A stretch of 64,000 nt of DNA from Demequina flava. Lineage in GTDB: Bacteria > Actinomycetota > Actinomycetes > Actinomycetales > Demequinaceae. The stretch is from the NCBI RefSeq assembly GCF_000975035.1, contig NZ_BBRA01000002.1, positions 620,036-684,035 on the forward strand, written 5' to 3'. Position 1 is the first letter of the stretch; each line of letters begins with the position of its first letter. Made by a program: the position numbers and the translations under genes. Shown here piece by piece: positions 9,394 to 18,401 of this stretch. The notes beneath the pieces were generated by a model, which searched no databases, was not told the origin of the DNA, and saw only the letters and a program-made list of their open reading frames with translations.

Positions 9394-9936
9394 ATGAGCC
9401 CATCGGACCCTGACTCGGCACAGACCCCCGCGACACCGGTGCCGGATACCGCCGTGCGCAGTAGCGCGGCAGCACTCATCGCGGACGCGGATGCCGCGCT
9501 CGCCGAACTGCTGCACGAGGCCGATGCCCGCCCCGACCACGCCGTCGCCGACGACTTTTCCGGGACTCGAGTCGCCGACATCTTCGCTCACTTGGTGGGC
9601 TGGCATGAGTTGTTCCTCGGGTGGCTGGCCGCCGACGCCCGCAAAACCACGCCAGCGTTCCCCGCCTCCGGTTACGAGTGGGATCAGTTGGCGGAACTGA
9701 ACGCGGCGCTCGTCGACCGTCGCAAGCACGATGACTACGCCACCCTGCGCGCGGCTCTCACCGAGTCGCACAGCCAGGTCACCGCCGCCGTGCGCGCACA
9801 GAACGAGGAACTCCTCTTCAACCCCGATGCCCACGCGTGGCTCGGAGACGAGTCCCTGGGCGCCGTCGCCTTCGAGTGCCTGGGCAACCACTACCGGTGG
9901 GGCGTCCTGATGCTCGGCGAGTGCGCAGCGCCGTGA
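9394..9936 (+). CDS. ClbS/DfsB-family four-helix protein
   Basis: 180 residues, mostly helical, resembling the DinB-like four-helix ClbS/DfsB family. The conserved core is seen in SGTRVADIFAHLVGWHELFLGWL, PAFPASGYEWDQL and the C-terminal LGNHYRWG. Family members include ClbS, which hydrolyses colibactin, and DfsB of iron-sulfur-related clusters; most are uncharacterised. The N-terminal ~20 residues are a disordered Pro/Ala/Thr-rich tail. It overlaps the next gene by four bases (GTGA), indicating translational coupling. Confidence 0.75.
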   Translation: MSPSDPDSAQTPATPVPDTAVRSSAAALIADADAALAELLHEADARPDHAVADDFSGTRVADIFAHLVGWHELFLGWLAADARKTTPAFPASGYEWDQLAELNAALVDRRKHDDYATLRAALTESHSQVTAAVRAQNEELLFNPDAHAWLGDESLGAVAFECLGNHYRWGVLMLGECAAP

Positions 9937-11051
9937 CCGAACAACCATTTGTCGCCAACTCTGCCGGTCGCCACTTTGGGGCCGATGCTGGGGTGACCCG
10001 AACATCGGCCCCCCGCATTGCTGCGCTTGACCTTGCACGCGGCCTCGCGGTGCTCGGCATGGTCGCGGCGCACGTGGGCAACGATGGCCAGCGCACCGGT
10101 CCCGAAGGCGCGTGGCCGTGGCTCGTGGTTTCGCACGGCTTCCCGTCTGCGCTGTTCGCCGTGCTCGCGGGAGTGTCGATGACGTTCATGCTGACGGCCC
10201 GCGGCACCATCCCCGTCGAACAGGTTGGCCGCGAGCGCCTGCGCTCCACCCGGATCCGCATCGCCACCCGGGCCGCCCTCCTCATCCCGCTGGGCTACGT
10301 TCTCGCCGCACTGGACACCCCTGTGGTCGTGATCCTCGCCAATCTGGGCGTGATGTTTGTCCTGGCGCTGCCGCTGTTGCGCGCGCCCATGTGGGTGCTG
10401 GGAACGGTTGGCGGAATCGCGATCGCTGCGGGCGGCTGGGCATCGCGCGAACTCCTCGAAACTCTGCCGGACATCCCGATTGTTGACCTGCTGTGGGCCG
10501 AGCACTACCCAGCCATCGCGTGGATGGGCTACATCTGCGCGGGGCTCATCGTGGGGCGCCTCCGCATGTCTTCCTTCCGAATGGTGTGGGCGCTGCTCGC
10601 CGTCGCGGTCGCGTCCGTGGTGATCGCATTCCGCCTGGTGCGCTTGGGAGCGTCGCAAGGATGGGACGTCGACGGACCGTGGCTCACGACCGAGCCGCAC
10701 AGCTACTCGCCCATCGAGATGCTCGCCAACACAGGAGTCGCGCTCGGTGTGATCGCCGTCTGCCTGATGCTGGTCTACCCGGGCCATGGCGCCGTGGGCC
10801 GCATCCTTCGCGGAGCCCTGTGGCCCATCATGTCGGTCGGAACCATGGCCCTGACCGCCTACGTCGCGCACATCATCGTGATCGCGATCGTGGGCACCGA
10901 GATGGTGTGGGAGCCCACTAATGAGGGCCTTATGGCGCTGTGGCTGGGACTGCTCGTGGGGTGCTCGCTGTGGCGCTGGCAGTTGGGCGCCGGCCCCCTG
11001 GAGCGCGGACTCACGAAGGCCTCCACAGCAGCCGCCACCCGCTGGACTTGA
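9933..11051 (+). CDS. Polytopic membrane protein, DUF418/DUF1624-like acyltransferase type
   Basis: 372 residues with about ten predicted transmembrane helices. The start APRIAALDLARGLAVLGMVAAHVGN is the signature of the heparan-alpha-glucosaminide acetyltransferase-like/DUF1624/DUF418 group (R-x-x-x-x-D-x-x-R-G), thought to move acyl groups across the membrane. The GTG at 9933, overlapping the stop of the upstream gene, is chosen; longer starts read through the ClbS-like gene. The acceptor is unknown. A two-box intergenic repeat begins eight bases past the stop. Confidence 0.75.
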   Translation: MTEQPFVANSAGRHFGADAGVTRTSAPRIAALDLARGLAVLGMVAAHVGNDGQRTGPEGAWPWLVVSHGFPSALFAVLAGVSMTFMLTARGTIPVEQVGRERLRSTRIRIATRAALLIPLGYVLAALDTPVVVILANLGVMFVLALPLLRAPMWVLGTVGGIAIAAGGWASRELLETLPDIPIVDLLWAEHYPAIAWMGYICAGLIVGRLRMSSFRMVWALLAVAVASVVIAFRLVRLGASQGWDVDGPWLTTEPHSYSPIEMLANTGVALGVIAVCLMLVYPGHGAVGRILRGALWPIMSVGTMALTAYVAHIIVIAIVGTEMVWEPTNEGLMALWLGLLVGCSLWRWQLGAGPLERGLTKASTAAATRWT

Positions 11052-11058
11052 GCCCCAC

Positions 11059-11127
11059 TTCTCCCCTGGCCGTACATACACGGCGGGATTTCGGCATCCC
11101 GCGCCTCCAGGCCGTCATTTCTCGACG
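11059..11127 (+). repeat. Two-box intergenic repeat, copy A
   Basis: First box TTCTCCCCTGGCCGTACATA followed by CACGGCGGG, a variable spacer, then second box CTCCAGGCCGTCATTTCTCG. It lies between two genes on the plus strand. In this copy the spacer forms a hairpin (GCGGGAT with ATCCCGC), but other copies do not keep that hairpin. Confidence 0.85.
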
Positions 11128-11153
11128 CTCGCGACCGCTGAGACAATGGCGGG

Positions 11154-12047
11154 ATGACCGCTCTTCCCACCTCCACGCCCTCGGCACCCACAACGGTGCT
11201 GACGCGCGCTGACTGGGAAACCCAAGCATCGGCCCACGCGGAGCGGGCGAACGCCCTGACCGCCGGCCAGCGCGAGCGCTCCCCAAGCGGCAAACGCCAC
11301 GCGGTCGAGGACTTCCTCTTCGACTACTACAGCACTAAGCCGCGCCACATTCGCCGTTGGCACCCGGGCCTCGGAGTGGGCTTGGAGCGGGCCGATGCTC
11401 ACGCTGGGTACCGCTGGTTCGCCACCGATGACAACGGGGTCACCCGCCTCGACGTGGCTGCGTTTGCGGCAGATCGCGGCGACACGGTCGCCTACATTCG
11501 CCGACTCCTAGCCGCGACCGCGGGACGCCGGCCAGTGCTGGGATGTTTCGGTATGCACGAGTGGGCGATGGTCTACCAGGCGGACGAGACCGATAGGCGG
11601 CACGGGCTGCCGCTGCGCCTGGGACGCGACGGAACAGACGCCGTGGTCGAGTCACACGACCTTGTGTGTACCCACTTCGACGCGTTCCGGTTCTTCACTC
11701 CGCAGGCCGTGCCGCTCAACGAGCACGCCCTCACGCGCGAGACGCAGCCCGCGATGGACCAGCCTGGCTGCCTCCACGCCACGATGGATTTGTTCAAGTG
11801 GTCCATGAAGTTGGGTCCCGCGGTTCCCGGGGAGGTGCTGCTCGACTGCTTTGAACTAGCACGCGACGTGCGCCGCGTCGACATGCAGGCCTCGCCCTAC
11901 GACGTGTCCTCCTACGGGCTGGACGCGATCGCAGTGGAGACTCCGGAAGGCAAGCGCGAGTATGCGCTGCTCCAGCGGGAATTTGCGCAGCGAGCCGAGC
12001 CGCTACGCGCACAGCTCATCGAGATCTGTGACGCGGTGCTCGGATAG
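11154..12047 (+). CDS. Conserved actinobacterial protein of unknown function
   Basis: 297 residues, soluble. Proteins with this pattern (FDYYSTKPRHIRRWHPG, CFGMHEWAMVYQ, CTHFDAFRFFTPQA, CLHATMDLFKWSMKLGP) are commonly labelled 3-methyladenine DNA glycosylase in actinobacterial genomes. I see no helix-hairpin-helix or AlkA/Tag/MPG signature supporting that label. Many invariant-looking His, Asp and aromatic residues suggest an enzyme. Its own promoter probably lies in the 100 bases holding repeat copy A. Confidence 0.65.
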   Translation: MTALPTSTPSAPTTVLTRADWETQASAHAERANALTAGQRERSPSGKRHAVEDFLFDYYSTKPRHIRRWHPGLGVGLERADAHAGYRWFATDDNGVTRLDVAAFAADRGDTVAYIRRLLAATAGRRPVLGCFGMHEWAMVYQADETDRRHGLPLRLGRDGTDAVVESHDLVCTHFDAFRFFTPQAVPLNEHALTRETQPAMDQPGCLHATMDLFKWSMKLGPAVPGEVLLDCFELARDVRRVDMQASPYDVSSYGLDAIAVETPEGKREYALLQREFAQRAEPLRAQLIEICDAVLG

Positions 12048-12078
12048 CCCCGACCACGTCCCCGGTGTGAGCGTTGAC

Positions 12079-12990
12079 CTACGTCTCGAATCCGACATCG
12101 GCGGAGACCTCCTCGGCCGCTGGGACCGCCCGGCGTCCTGCCGAGGCCACTGCACCAACGCCCGCAACGGTCACAAGAGCGATTCCCGCGGAAATGGCCC
12201 ACGTAAGTTGTTGGTCGAGCAGAATGAGCCCGGCGAGCGCGGCGATGGCGGGCGCGAGCGCGAGCAGGATCGCGAAGGTCTCAGCCTTCATGCGGCGGAG
12301 CGCCGTCAGTTCAATCCCGTAGGGAATCGCCGAGGACAGCACGGCGACCGCGAAACCCAGCGCCAGCGCCTCGGGAGACAGCAGCGCGGCGCCCGCGATC
12401 GCTCCGGCGACGGGCAAGGTCACGACGGAGCCGACCACCATCGCGAGCGCCAGGCCCACGACGCCCGGCATGGCGGCACCCGCCGCCCGGGCGGTCAAGA
12501 TGTACGCGGCCCACATGACGGCAGCGCCCACGGCGTAGAGCATGCCGAGGGGATCAAGGCTGGTGTCCGAGCCCGGGAGCAGTCCCGAGCCACCCAACAG
12601 CGCAACACCGGTTGCCGCAAGGAGGGCCCACATCAGGCCCTTCCAACTGCGGCTCGCCACGACACTGAGCACCAGCGGGCCCATCACCTCGATCGTGACA
12701 GCGGGACCTAGTGGGATGCGCTCGAGCGCGAGATAGAAGAACACGTTCATCGCGGCCAGCGACAGACCAAACAGCACCACGTGCTTCCACGAGATGGCTC
12801 CGCCGCGACGGATGGACACGATGGCCAACGGCAGCAGCACAATCGCCGAGAAGACCAGCCGCATCGCGACCACACCCCACGGCCCCACGGTCGGAATGAG
12901 GTTCACCGCGACGGCGGCGCCCACCTCCTGGCAGATCAGTCCGAGGATCACCAGCAACGGCATCACCGTGGTGCTGGATTTGTGGGTCAT
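12079..12990 (-). CDS. EamA/RhtA-family drug/metabolite exporter
   Basis: 303 residues with ten predicted transmembrane segments in two EamA repeats. The first repeat shows GVVAMRLVFSAIVLLPLA and ALERIPLGPAVTIEVMGPL, the RhtA (threonine/homoserine exporter) form of the motif; the second ends in ILLDQQLTWAISAGIALV. It likely exports an amino acid or similar metabolite. The start codon overlaps the stop of the YigZ-like gene by four bases, so the two form an operon. Confidence 0.88.
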   Translation of the reverse strand: MTHKSSTTVMPLLVILGLICQEVGAAVAVNLIPTVGPWGVVAMRLVFSAIVLLPLAIVSIRRGGAISWKHVVLFGLSLAAMNVFFYLALERIPLGPAVTIEVMGPLVLSVVASRSWKGLMWALLAATGVALLGGSGLLPGSDTSLDPLGMLYAVGAAVMWAAYILTARAAGAAMPGVVGLALAMVVGSVVTLPVAGAIAGAALLSPEALALGFAVAVLSSAIPYGIELTALRRMKAETFAILLALAPAIAALAGLILLDQQLTWAISAGIALVTVAGVGAVASAGRRAVPAAEEVSADVGFET

Positions 12991-13640
12991 GCGCGCACTC
13001 TATCGACGATCCCAGTGTCGCCAATGACCGCCTGAGCGGACCCGGCAGTGATCGCAGCCACCTCGGCGCGGGCAGCATCAACTTGCTCGGGCGCGACCCG
13101 CATCGCAAGCCTTGCCACGGCCCCGTAGACGGGGTCGTCCAGGACTGCGCCGTGGGCATCGGCCCAGGTGTGGAGGGACGCCAGCACTCGCCCGGCATCG
13201 GCGTGAGGCAGGTCGATCGTGAGGGCGGTGAGCGGGACGCGGTCAACCCATTGCGCTTCGTCGAGCGCAGCGGACACCGCCGAGCCGTAGGCCCGCACCA
13301 GTCCCCCGGCTCCCAGTTTCACGCCGCCAAACCAGCGGCTCACGACGGCCACGACATCGGTCACGTGGCGGTGGCGGAGCACCTCGAGCATGGGCACGCC
13401 CGCAGTCCCTCCGGGCTCACCGTCATCGCTCGAGCGCTGACGGTCGGCATTGACCCCAACGACAAGCGCGGTGCAATGGTGACGGGCATCCCAGTCTTGT
13501 TTGCGGATTGAGGCAACCACGGCATCGGCCCGCTCCACGGAATCCACGGGAGTGATACGTGTGAAGAAGACTGACTTCTTGATCTCGAGCCGGTGTTCGA
13601 CGGGCGCCGCGATGGTGGCGGGTAGCGGCGCGGCGGTCAT
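12987..13640 (-). CDS. YigZ/IMPACT-family protein
   Basis: 217 residues. The N-terminal UPF0029 domain carries KKSVFFTRITPV, a DARHHCTALVVG segment, SDDGEPGGTAGVPML and VSRWFGGVKLGAGGLVRAY, the well-conserved family marks. The C-terminal ~70 residues match the DUF1949 ferredoxin-like domain. Bacterial members are linked to translation, and the eukaryotic homologue IMPACT modulates Gcn2; the molecular role here is not established. First gene of the pair with the EamA transporter. Confidence 0.9.
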   Translation of the reverse strand: MTAAPLPATIAAPVEHRLEIKKSVFFTRITPVDSVERADAVVASIRKQDWDARHHCTALVVGVNADRQRSSDDGEPGGTAGVPMLEVLRHRHVTDVVAVVSRWFGGVKLGAGGLVRAYGSAVSAALDEAQWVDRVPLTALTIDLPHADAGRVLASLHTWADAHGAVLDDPVYGAVARLAMRVAPEQVDAARAEVAAITAGSAQAVIGDTGIVDRVRA

Positions 13641-13662
13641 CGCACCAGGCTACGGCTCGCAG

Positions 13663-14118
13663 TTAGGAGCCGCGGACCTGGTCTACGCCCTTGTTCGCGA
13701 GCGCGTCGGCCGCCTCGTTGCCCGGATCTCCGGCGTGACCCTTCACCCAGACCCACTTGATCTGATGACGCGCGACCTGCTCGTCCAGCGCCATCCACAG
13801 GTCCTTGTTCTTGACGGGCTTCTTGTCGCCGGTCTTCCAGCCATTGCGCTTCCATCCCTTGATCCACTTCGTCACGCCATTCATGACGTACTGGGAGTCA
13901 ACGTGCAGGGTGATGTCGCATTCGCGCTTGAGCGCGCTCAGGCCTTCGATGACCGCGGTGAGCTCCATGCGGTTGTTCGTAGTGTCTTTCTCGCCGCCAA
14001 AAAGTTCCTTCTCACGGCCCTCGGCGCGCATGAGCGTGCCCCAGCCGCCGATCCCGGGATTGCCCTTGCAGGCGCCGTCGGTCCACATGTCGACATGGGT
14101 CAGGTCTGAGGAGGTCAC
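13663..14118 (-). CDS. rnhA: Ribonuclease HI
   Basis: Cuts the RNA strand of RNA-DNA hybrids. The four metal-binding acids can be placed: Asp in [18 protein letters not shown], Glu in [13 protein letters not shown], Asp in LHVDSQYV, and Asp in [15 protein letters not shown]. With GTG 14118 as start the protein has 151 residues, the usual size. Longer in-frame starts run into the divergent ybaK gene and are rejected. It shares a ~27-base divergent gap with ybaK. Confidence 0.93.
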   Translation of the reverse strand: MTSSDLTHVDMWTDGACKGNPGIGGWGTLMRAEGREKELFGGEKDTTNNRMELTAVIEGLSALKRECDITLHVDSQYVMNGVTKWIKGWKRNGWKTGDKKPVKNKDLWMALDEQVARHQIKWVWVKGHAGDPGNEAADALANKGVDQVRGS

Positions 14119-14145
14119 GCCGCCACGATAGGGCACACTGGGGCT

Positions 14146-14652
14146 ATGTCCCGCAAGCCTCACGCCGCGACGACGACCGGCACGCCGGCCATTCAGCTCT
14201 TGGAACGCGAGGGTGTGCCTCACGGGGTGCACCCCTACGAGCACGACCCCGCATCTGACTTGTCCTACGGGCTCGAGGCGGCCGCGTCGTTGGGCGTCGA
14301 GCCCGAGCTGGTCTTCAAGACCTTGTGTGTGGAGGCCGATGGCGTGGTCACGTTGGCGATGGTGCCCGTCACCGGGTCATTGGATCTGAAGGCCGTGGCT
14401 CGGGCCGCCGGCGCCAAGAAGGCCCACATGACCGACGCCGCGGATGCCGAGCGCATCACCGGATACGTCGTAGGCGGGATTTCGCCGCTCGGTGGGCGCA
14501 AGCAGTTGCCCGCGCTCCTGGACTCCTCCGCGTTCGACCACGACCGTATTTACGTCTCGGGCGGCCGGCGCGGCCTCGACATTTCACTTGCCCCGGCGGA
14601 CCTGGTGCGCCTCACGGACGCCTCGACCGCCCCGATTGGGAAGGACTCATGA
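14146..14652 (+). CDS. ybaK: Cys-tRNA(Pro) deacylase (YbaK/EbsC)
   Basis: Trans-editing enzyme that hydrolyses cysteine mischarged on tRNA-Pro. 168 residues of the single-domain YbaK fold: [27 protein letters not shown] with the catalytic Lys, then [20 protein letters not shown] and the glycine-rich [17 protein letters not shown]. Length and motif order match the family. The stop overlaps the yggS start (ATGA), giving a two-gene operon. Confidence 0.93.
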   Translation: MSRKPHAATTTGTPAIQLLEREGVPHGVHPYEHDPASDLSYGLEAAASLGVEPELVFKTLCVEADGVVTLAMVPVTGSLDLKAVARAAGAKKAHMTDAADAERITGYVVGGISPLGGRKQLPALLDSSAFDHDRIYVSGGRRGLDISLAPADLVRLTDASTAPIGKDS

Positions 14653-15377
14653 ACCTCAATCCCGCACCCGCAGATCGTGACTACGCCGCCGAGCTTGCGG
14701 AGGTCAAGGCACGCGTTCACGTCGCCGAATCCTCGTGCGGCCGCTCCGGCGCAGGCACCCAGATCCTCGTCGCCACCAAGGCGTGGGAGGTCGATGCCGC
14801 GGTTGGCGCCGTACGCGCCGGCGCCAGGCTTGTGGGCGAGAGCCGCATGCAGGAGCTGGCACACAAGGGTGACGCTCTGCGCAAGGCGGGGGCCGTGGTG
14901 CACGTCATTGGGCAGCTCCAGCGCAATAAGGCGGGCATTGCCGTGGAGTACGCGTCGTGCGTGCAGACGGTCGACTCTTTGAAGTTGGCCGAGCGGTTGT
15001 CGCGCCTGTGCGTCGAGGCTCAGAGGGACTTGCAGGTCATGATTCAGGTGAACGTGTCCGGCGAGGATTCGAAGGCCGGGGTTGCGCCGGAGGAGGCGCT
15101 GTCGCTCGCGGCGGCTGTCCATGCGCTGCCCGCTCTCGAGGTCGTGGGGTTCATGACCATTGGGCTCAACTCCTCCGTTGAGGCGGATGTGCGCGCGGGA
15201 TATGCGAAGTTGCGGGCTATTCGCGATGAGGCTTTGATCTCCTCAGAGCGCGGCAAGATCGACCTGTCCGGCGCGTGGCAGTTGTCGATGGGAATGTCGA
15301 ACGACCTGGAGTGGGCGATCGCGGAGGGCGCCACCATGGTGCGCGTCGGAACAGCAGTAATGGGCGACCGAGACTAG
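14649..15377 (+). CDS. yggS: YggS/PROSC-family PLP homeostasis protein
   Basis: 242-residue fold-type III PLP-binding protein that buffers free pyridoxal phosphate. The PLP lysine is in ILVATKAWEV; GESRMQELAHK corresponds to the usual GENR/GENY-x-QE motif; VVHVIGQLQRNKA, IQVNVSGEDSKAGV and LSMGMSNDLEWAIAEGATMVRVGTAVMG are all present. Many actinobacteria keep this gene beside the division genes, but here it is coupled to ybaK. The four-base overlap fixes the start at 14649. Confidence 0.93.
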   Translation: MNLNPAPADRDYAAELAEVKARVHVAESSCGRSGAGTQILVATKAWEVDAAVGAVRAGARLVGESRMQELAHKGDALRKAGAVVHVIGQLQRNKAGIAVEYASCVQTVDSLKLAERLSRLCVEAQRDLQVMIQVNVSGEDSKAGVAPEEALSLAAAVHALPALEVVGFMTIGLNSSVEADVRAGYAKLRAIRDEALISSERGKIDLSGAWQLSMGMSNDLEWAIAEGATMVRVGTAVMGDRD

Positions 15378-15402
15378 GTCCCGCCACCCCCGGCTGTCCC
15401 CG

Positions 15403-15470
15403 TTCTCCCCTGGCCGTACATACTCGGCGGGATTTCGCCGCCGCGCCCCTCCTGGCCGTCACTTTGCGTC
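15403..15470 (+). repeat. Two-box intergenic repeat, copy B
   Basis: First box TTCTCCCCTGGCCGTACATA then CTCGGCGGG, a spacer GATTTCGCCGCCGCGCCC, second box CTCCTGGCCGTCACTTTGCG. Lies 25 bases after yggS and before the helicase gene. A copy of the GGCCGATGC word follows within 15 bases. Confidence 0.88.
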
Positions 15471-15514
15471 GGTCTGGACCCCAGCATCGGCCCCGCACGC
15501 AAGAATGGACAGCG

Positions 15515-18217
15515 ATGACTGACGTGAGCCGCTCCCTCCTGCCCTACTTGCCCGCCGCCGAGCAGGGCACCGCACCCGACCCCGACGCGCTGTACGAGGC
15601 GTTCTCGCAGTGGTCGATCGAGCAGTCCCTGCCGCTGTATCCGCACCAGGATGAGGCGCTCATGGAGATCGTCTCCGGCTCGCACGTGATCCTCGCGACG
15701 CCGACCGGCTCAGGAAAGTCCCTGGTAGCAGCTGGAGCTCACTTCGCGGCGCTCGCGGCGCACCAGGCAGGCACCGGCGGCCGCACGTACTACACCGCAC
15801 CGCTAAAGGCCCTGGTCAGCGAGAAGTTCTTTGACCTCATCGCGCTGTACGGCACGGAGAACGTCGGCATGATGACGGGCGACTCTGCGGTCAACCCGGA
15901 CGCGCCCATCATCTGCTGCACGGCGGAGATCCTGGCCAATCTTGCCCTGCGCGACGGCTCCGCCACGGATGCCTCGCTCGTCGTGATGGACGAGTTCCAC
16001 TTTTACGCCGACCCCCAGCGTGGATGGGCGTGGCAGGTGCCGCTCATCGAGTTGCCGGGCGCGCAGTTTGTGCTGATGAGCGCGACGCTGGGCGACACCG
16101 AGTGGCTGGTGGAAGACCTCGAGGAGCGAACATCACGGTCGGTCGCGGAGGTGACGACGCTTGAACGCCCGGTCCCGCTGAGCTTCGACTACAGCGTGGA
16201 GCCGCTACCGGAGGTCGTGGAGCGGCTGATCGAGACGGGCAAGGCGCCCGTGTACATCGTGCACTTCACGCAGAAGGATGCGGTGGACCGCGCGCAATCG
16301 CTACTCAGCATGAACGTCGCGTCCAAGGAAGAGCGCAAAGCAATCGCCGATGCTCTGGACGGCACCCGCTTTGGCACCGGCTTTGGCAAGACGCTGAGCA
16401 AGTTCCTGCGGGCCGGAATTGGCGTCCACCACGCGGGAATGCTGCCCAAGTACCGGCGCATCGTTGAGCGCCTGACGCAGCGCGGACTGCTCAAGGTCGT
16501 GTGCGGCACGGACACTCTCGGCGTCGGCATCAACGTGCCGATCCGCACCGTGCTCATGACGTCGCTCGTGAAGTACGACGGCGAGCGGATGCGCCACTTG
16601 AGCGCCCGCGAGTTTCACCAGATCGCCGGTCGCGCTGGCCGCGCCGGCTTCGACACCGAGGGCGACGTAATCGTAATGGCGCCCGAGCACGTCATCGAGA
16701 ACCGCAAGGCCCTGGCCAAAGCCGGTGACGATCCCAAGAAGCGCAAGAAGATTGTGCGCAAGAGCGCGCCCCAGGGTTCAGTGAATTGGACCGATGCCAC
16801 ATTTGAGCGGTTGCGCGACGCACCTCCCGAGCCGCTCACCAGCCGGTTTGCCGTCACGCACGCCATGGTCCTGAACGTGTTGGCGCGAGGAATCGAGAAT
16901 CCGGCGCTGGACCGGCCTGCACAAGATCCCGTGCAGGCGATGGTCGCACTGCTCGATGCGCTCCACGAAACGGACGCCCAGAAGTCTGCCCACGTGCGTC
17001 AGGCACTGCGGATCTACAGGTCGCTGCGCGTTGCGGGCGTGGTGGAGGCCGTTCGGGTCCCGGACGCGACGCACCCGCGCAGCGAGCGACCCTCGGTGCG
17101 TCTCACTGTCGATGTCCCCCGCAACTTCGCTCTGAACCAGCCGCTGTCGCCCTTCGCCCTCGCCGCGATGGACCTGCTCAACGTAGAGTCCCCCGACCAC
17201 GCGCAGGATGTGGTGTCTGTGATCGAGGCGACGCTGTCCGATCCTCGCCAGATTCTTGTCGCGCAGCAGCACGCAGCCCGGGGCGAGGCCGTCGCGGCGA
17301 TGAAGGCCGACGGGATTGAATACGAGGAGCGCATGGAGCTGCTCGAGGAGATCACCTGGCCTAAGCCGCTCGAGGAACTGCTGGAGCCCGCGTTCATCGC
17401 GTACCGACAGTCCAATCCATGGATCCTGGATGCGGAGCTGTCGCCCAAGGCGGTCGTGCGGGACATGCTCACCAAGGCGATGTCCTTCGGAGACCTTGTG
17501 TCCACCTATGGCCTGGAGCGCACCGAGGGCATCGTGCTGCGCTACCTCGCCGAGTCCTACCGGGCGATGCGCCAGACCGTGCCGGAAGATCACCGGACCG
17601 AGGACGTTGTGGCCATCACAGAATGGCTGGGCGAGATGGTCCGGGCCACCGACTCATCACTGCTGGACGAGTGGGAGATGCTGCAGAACCCGGAGGCCGC
17701 CCTCGCAGCGGCAGCCGACGGTGGCGACCTGGCGGCGGATGCCCTCGCTCCCCCGCCGGTTGCACAAGCACGCCCCATGAGCGGCAATCCGCGGATGCTG
17801 CGCCGCTTGGTGCGCAACGCGATGTTCCAGCGCGTGGAACTGGCTGCGCGCGAGGACTATTCGGCGCTGGGTGCGCTCGATGGATCGGCCGGATGGACCG
17901 CCGATGCGTGGCGTGAAGCTCTGGATCCCCTGTTCGAGGAGCAAGGCGACGACGCCATTCAGATTGGTCCCGACGCCCGGTCCGCTCGACTGATCACGTT
18001 CGTGGAGCCCGGCGGCGACCACTCCGACGGCTTGGCGCAAGCGGCCCTCGCCGCGACTCCGGATGCGGCACTGCCCGATGGCACGTGGGTGGTGCGGCAG
18101 GTCTTCGACGACCGGGATGGTGGCCACGACTGGGCGATGGTCGCGGTCGTGCACCTGGAGGACTCGGACGAGGCGGGAGCGCCCGTCTTCGAGATCATCG
18201 CGGTAGGCCCCCAGTAG
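15515..18217 (+). CDS. Ski2-like DEAD/DEAH-box helicase with DUF3516 domain
   Basis: 900-residue ATP-dependent RNA or DNA helicase. Motif I ATPTGSGKS at ~61-69, motif II DEFH at ~159, motif III SAT, motif V GTDTLGVGINVP and motif VI QIAGRAGRAG at ~368. The long C-terminal half has no classical helicase motif and matches the DUF3516 region typical of actinobacterial members. The order resembles Ski2/Mtr4-like RNA helicases, suggesting RNA turnover, but no substrate has been assigned. The ATG at 15515 is used; the frame stays open further upstream through repeat copy B, which is not coding. Confidence 0.88.
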   Translation: MTDVSRSLLPYLPAAEQGTAPDPDALYEAFSQWSIEQSLPLYPHQDEALMEIVSGSHVILATPTGSGKSLVAAGAHFAALAAHQAGTGGRTYYTAPLKALVSEKFFDLIALYGTENVGMMTGDSAVNPDAPIICCTAEILANLALRDGSATDASLVVMDEFHFYADPQRGWAWQVPLIELPGAQFVLMSATLGDTEWLVEDLEERTSRSVAEVTTLERPVPLSFDYSVEPLPEVVERLIETGKAPVYIVHFTQKDAVDRAQSLLSMNVASKEERKAIADALDGTRFGTGFGKTLSKFLRAGIGVHHAGMLPKYRRIVERLTQRGLLKVVCGTDTLGVGINVPIRTVLMTSLVKYDGERMRHLSAREFHQIAGRAGRAGFDTEGDVIVMAPEHVIENRKALAKAGDDPKKRKKIVRKSAPQGSVNWTDATFERLRDAPPEPLTSRFAVTHAMVLNVLARGIENPALDRPAQDPVQAMVALLDALHETDAQKSAHVRQALRIYRSLRVAGVVEAVRVPDATHPRSERPSVRLTVDVPRNFALNQPLSPFALAAMDLLNVESPDHAQDVVSVIEATLSDPRQILVAQQHAARGEAVAAMKADGIEYEERMELLEEITWPKPLEELLEPAFIAYRQSNPWILDAELSPKAVVRDMLTKAMSFGDLVSTYGLERTEGIVLRYLAESYRAMRQTVPEDHRTEDVVAITEWLGEMVRATDSSLLDEWEMLQNPEAALAAAADGGDLAADALAPPPVAQARPMSGNPRMLRRLVRNAMFQRVELAAREDYSALGALDGSAGWTADAWREALDPLFEEQGDDAIQIGPDARSARLITFVEPGGDHSDGLAQAALAATPDAALPDGTWVVRQVFDDRDGGHDWAMVAVVHLEDSDEAGAPVFEIIAVGPQ

Positions 18218-18344
18218 CGACTCGACCACGTTGCCAGGTGGTGGGCGTCGCGGAAGGCGACCCTGGCATCGGCCCTATTCACGTCGAATTTACGGACGGC
18301 CGAACTTCTGCTTTCGGCATATCTACCAGGGATTTCAGGGCCAG

Positions 18345-18363
18345 TTAAGACAGGCTTGCCTTC
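18345..18363. promoter_or_regulatory. Possible DtxR/IdeR iron box before the VIT gene
   Basis: TTAAGACAGGCTTGCCTTC agrees with the iron-box consensus TTAGGTTAGGCTAACCTAA at 12 of 19 positions, with the centre AGGCTNNCCT kept. It is 39 bases upstream of a predicted Fe/Mn transporter, a sensible target. Moderate match only. Confidence 0.45.
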
Positions 18364-18401
18364 CTAGCGGGCGGGCCATGGGTCGTTCTACTCTGACGGC
18401 T

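Noticed and set aside
11154-12047. 3-methyladenine DNA glycosylase
   Set aside because: The label is common in databases, but no glycosylase motif can be seen in the translation.
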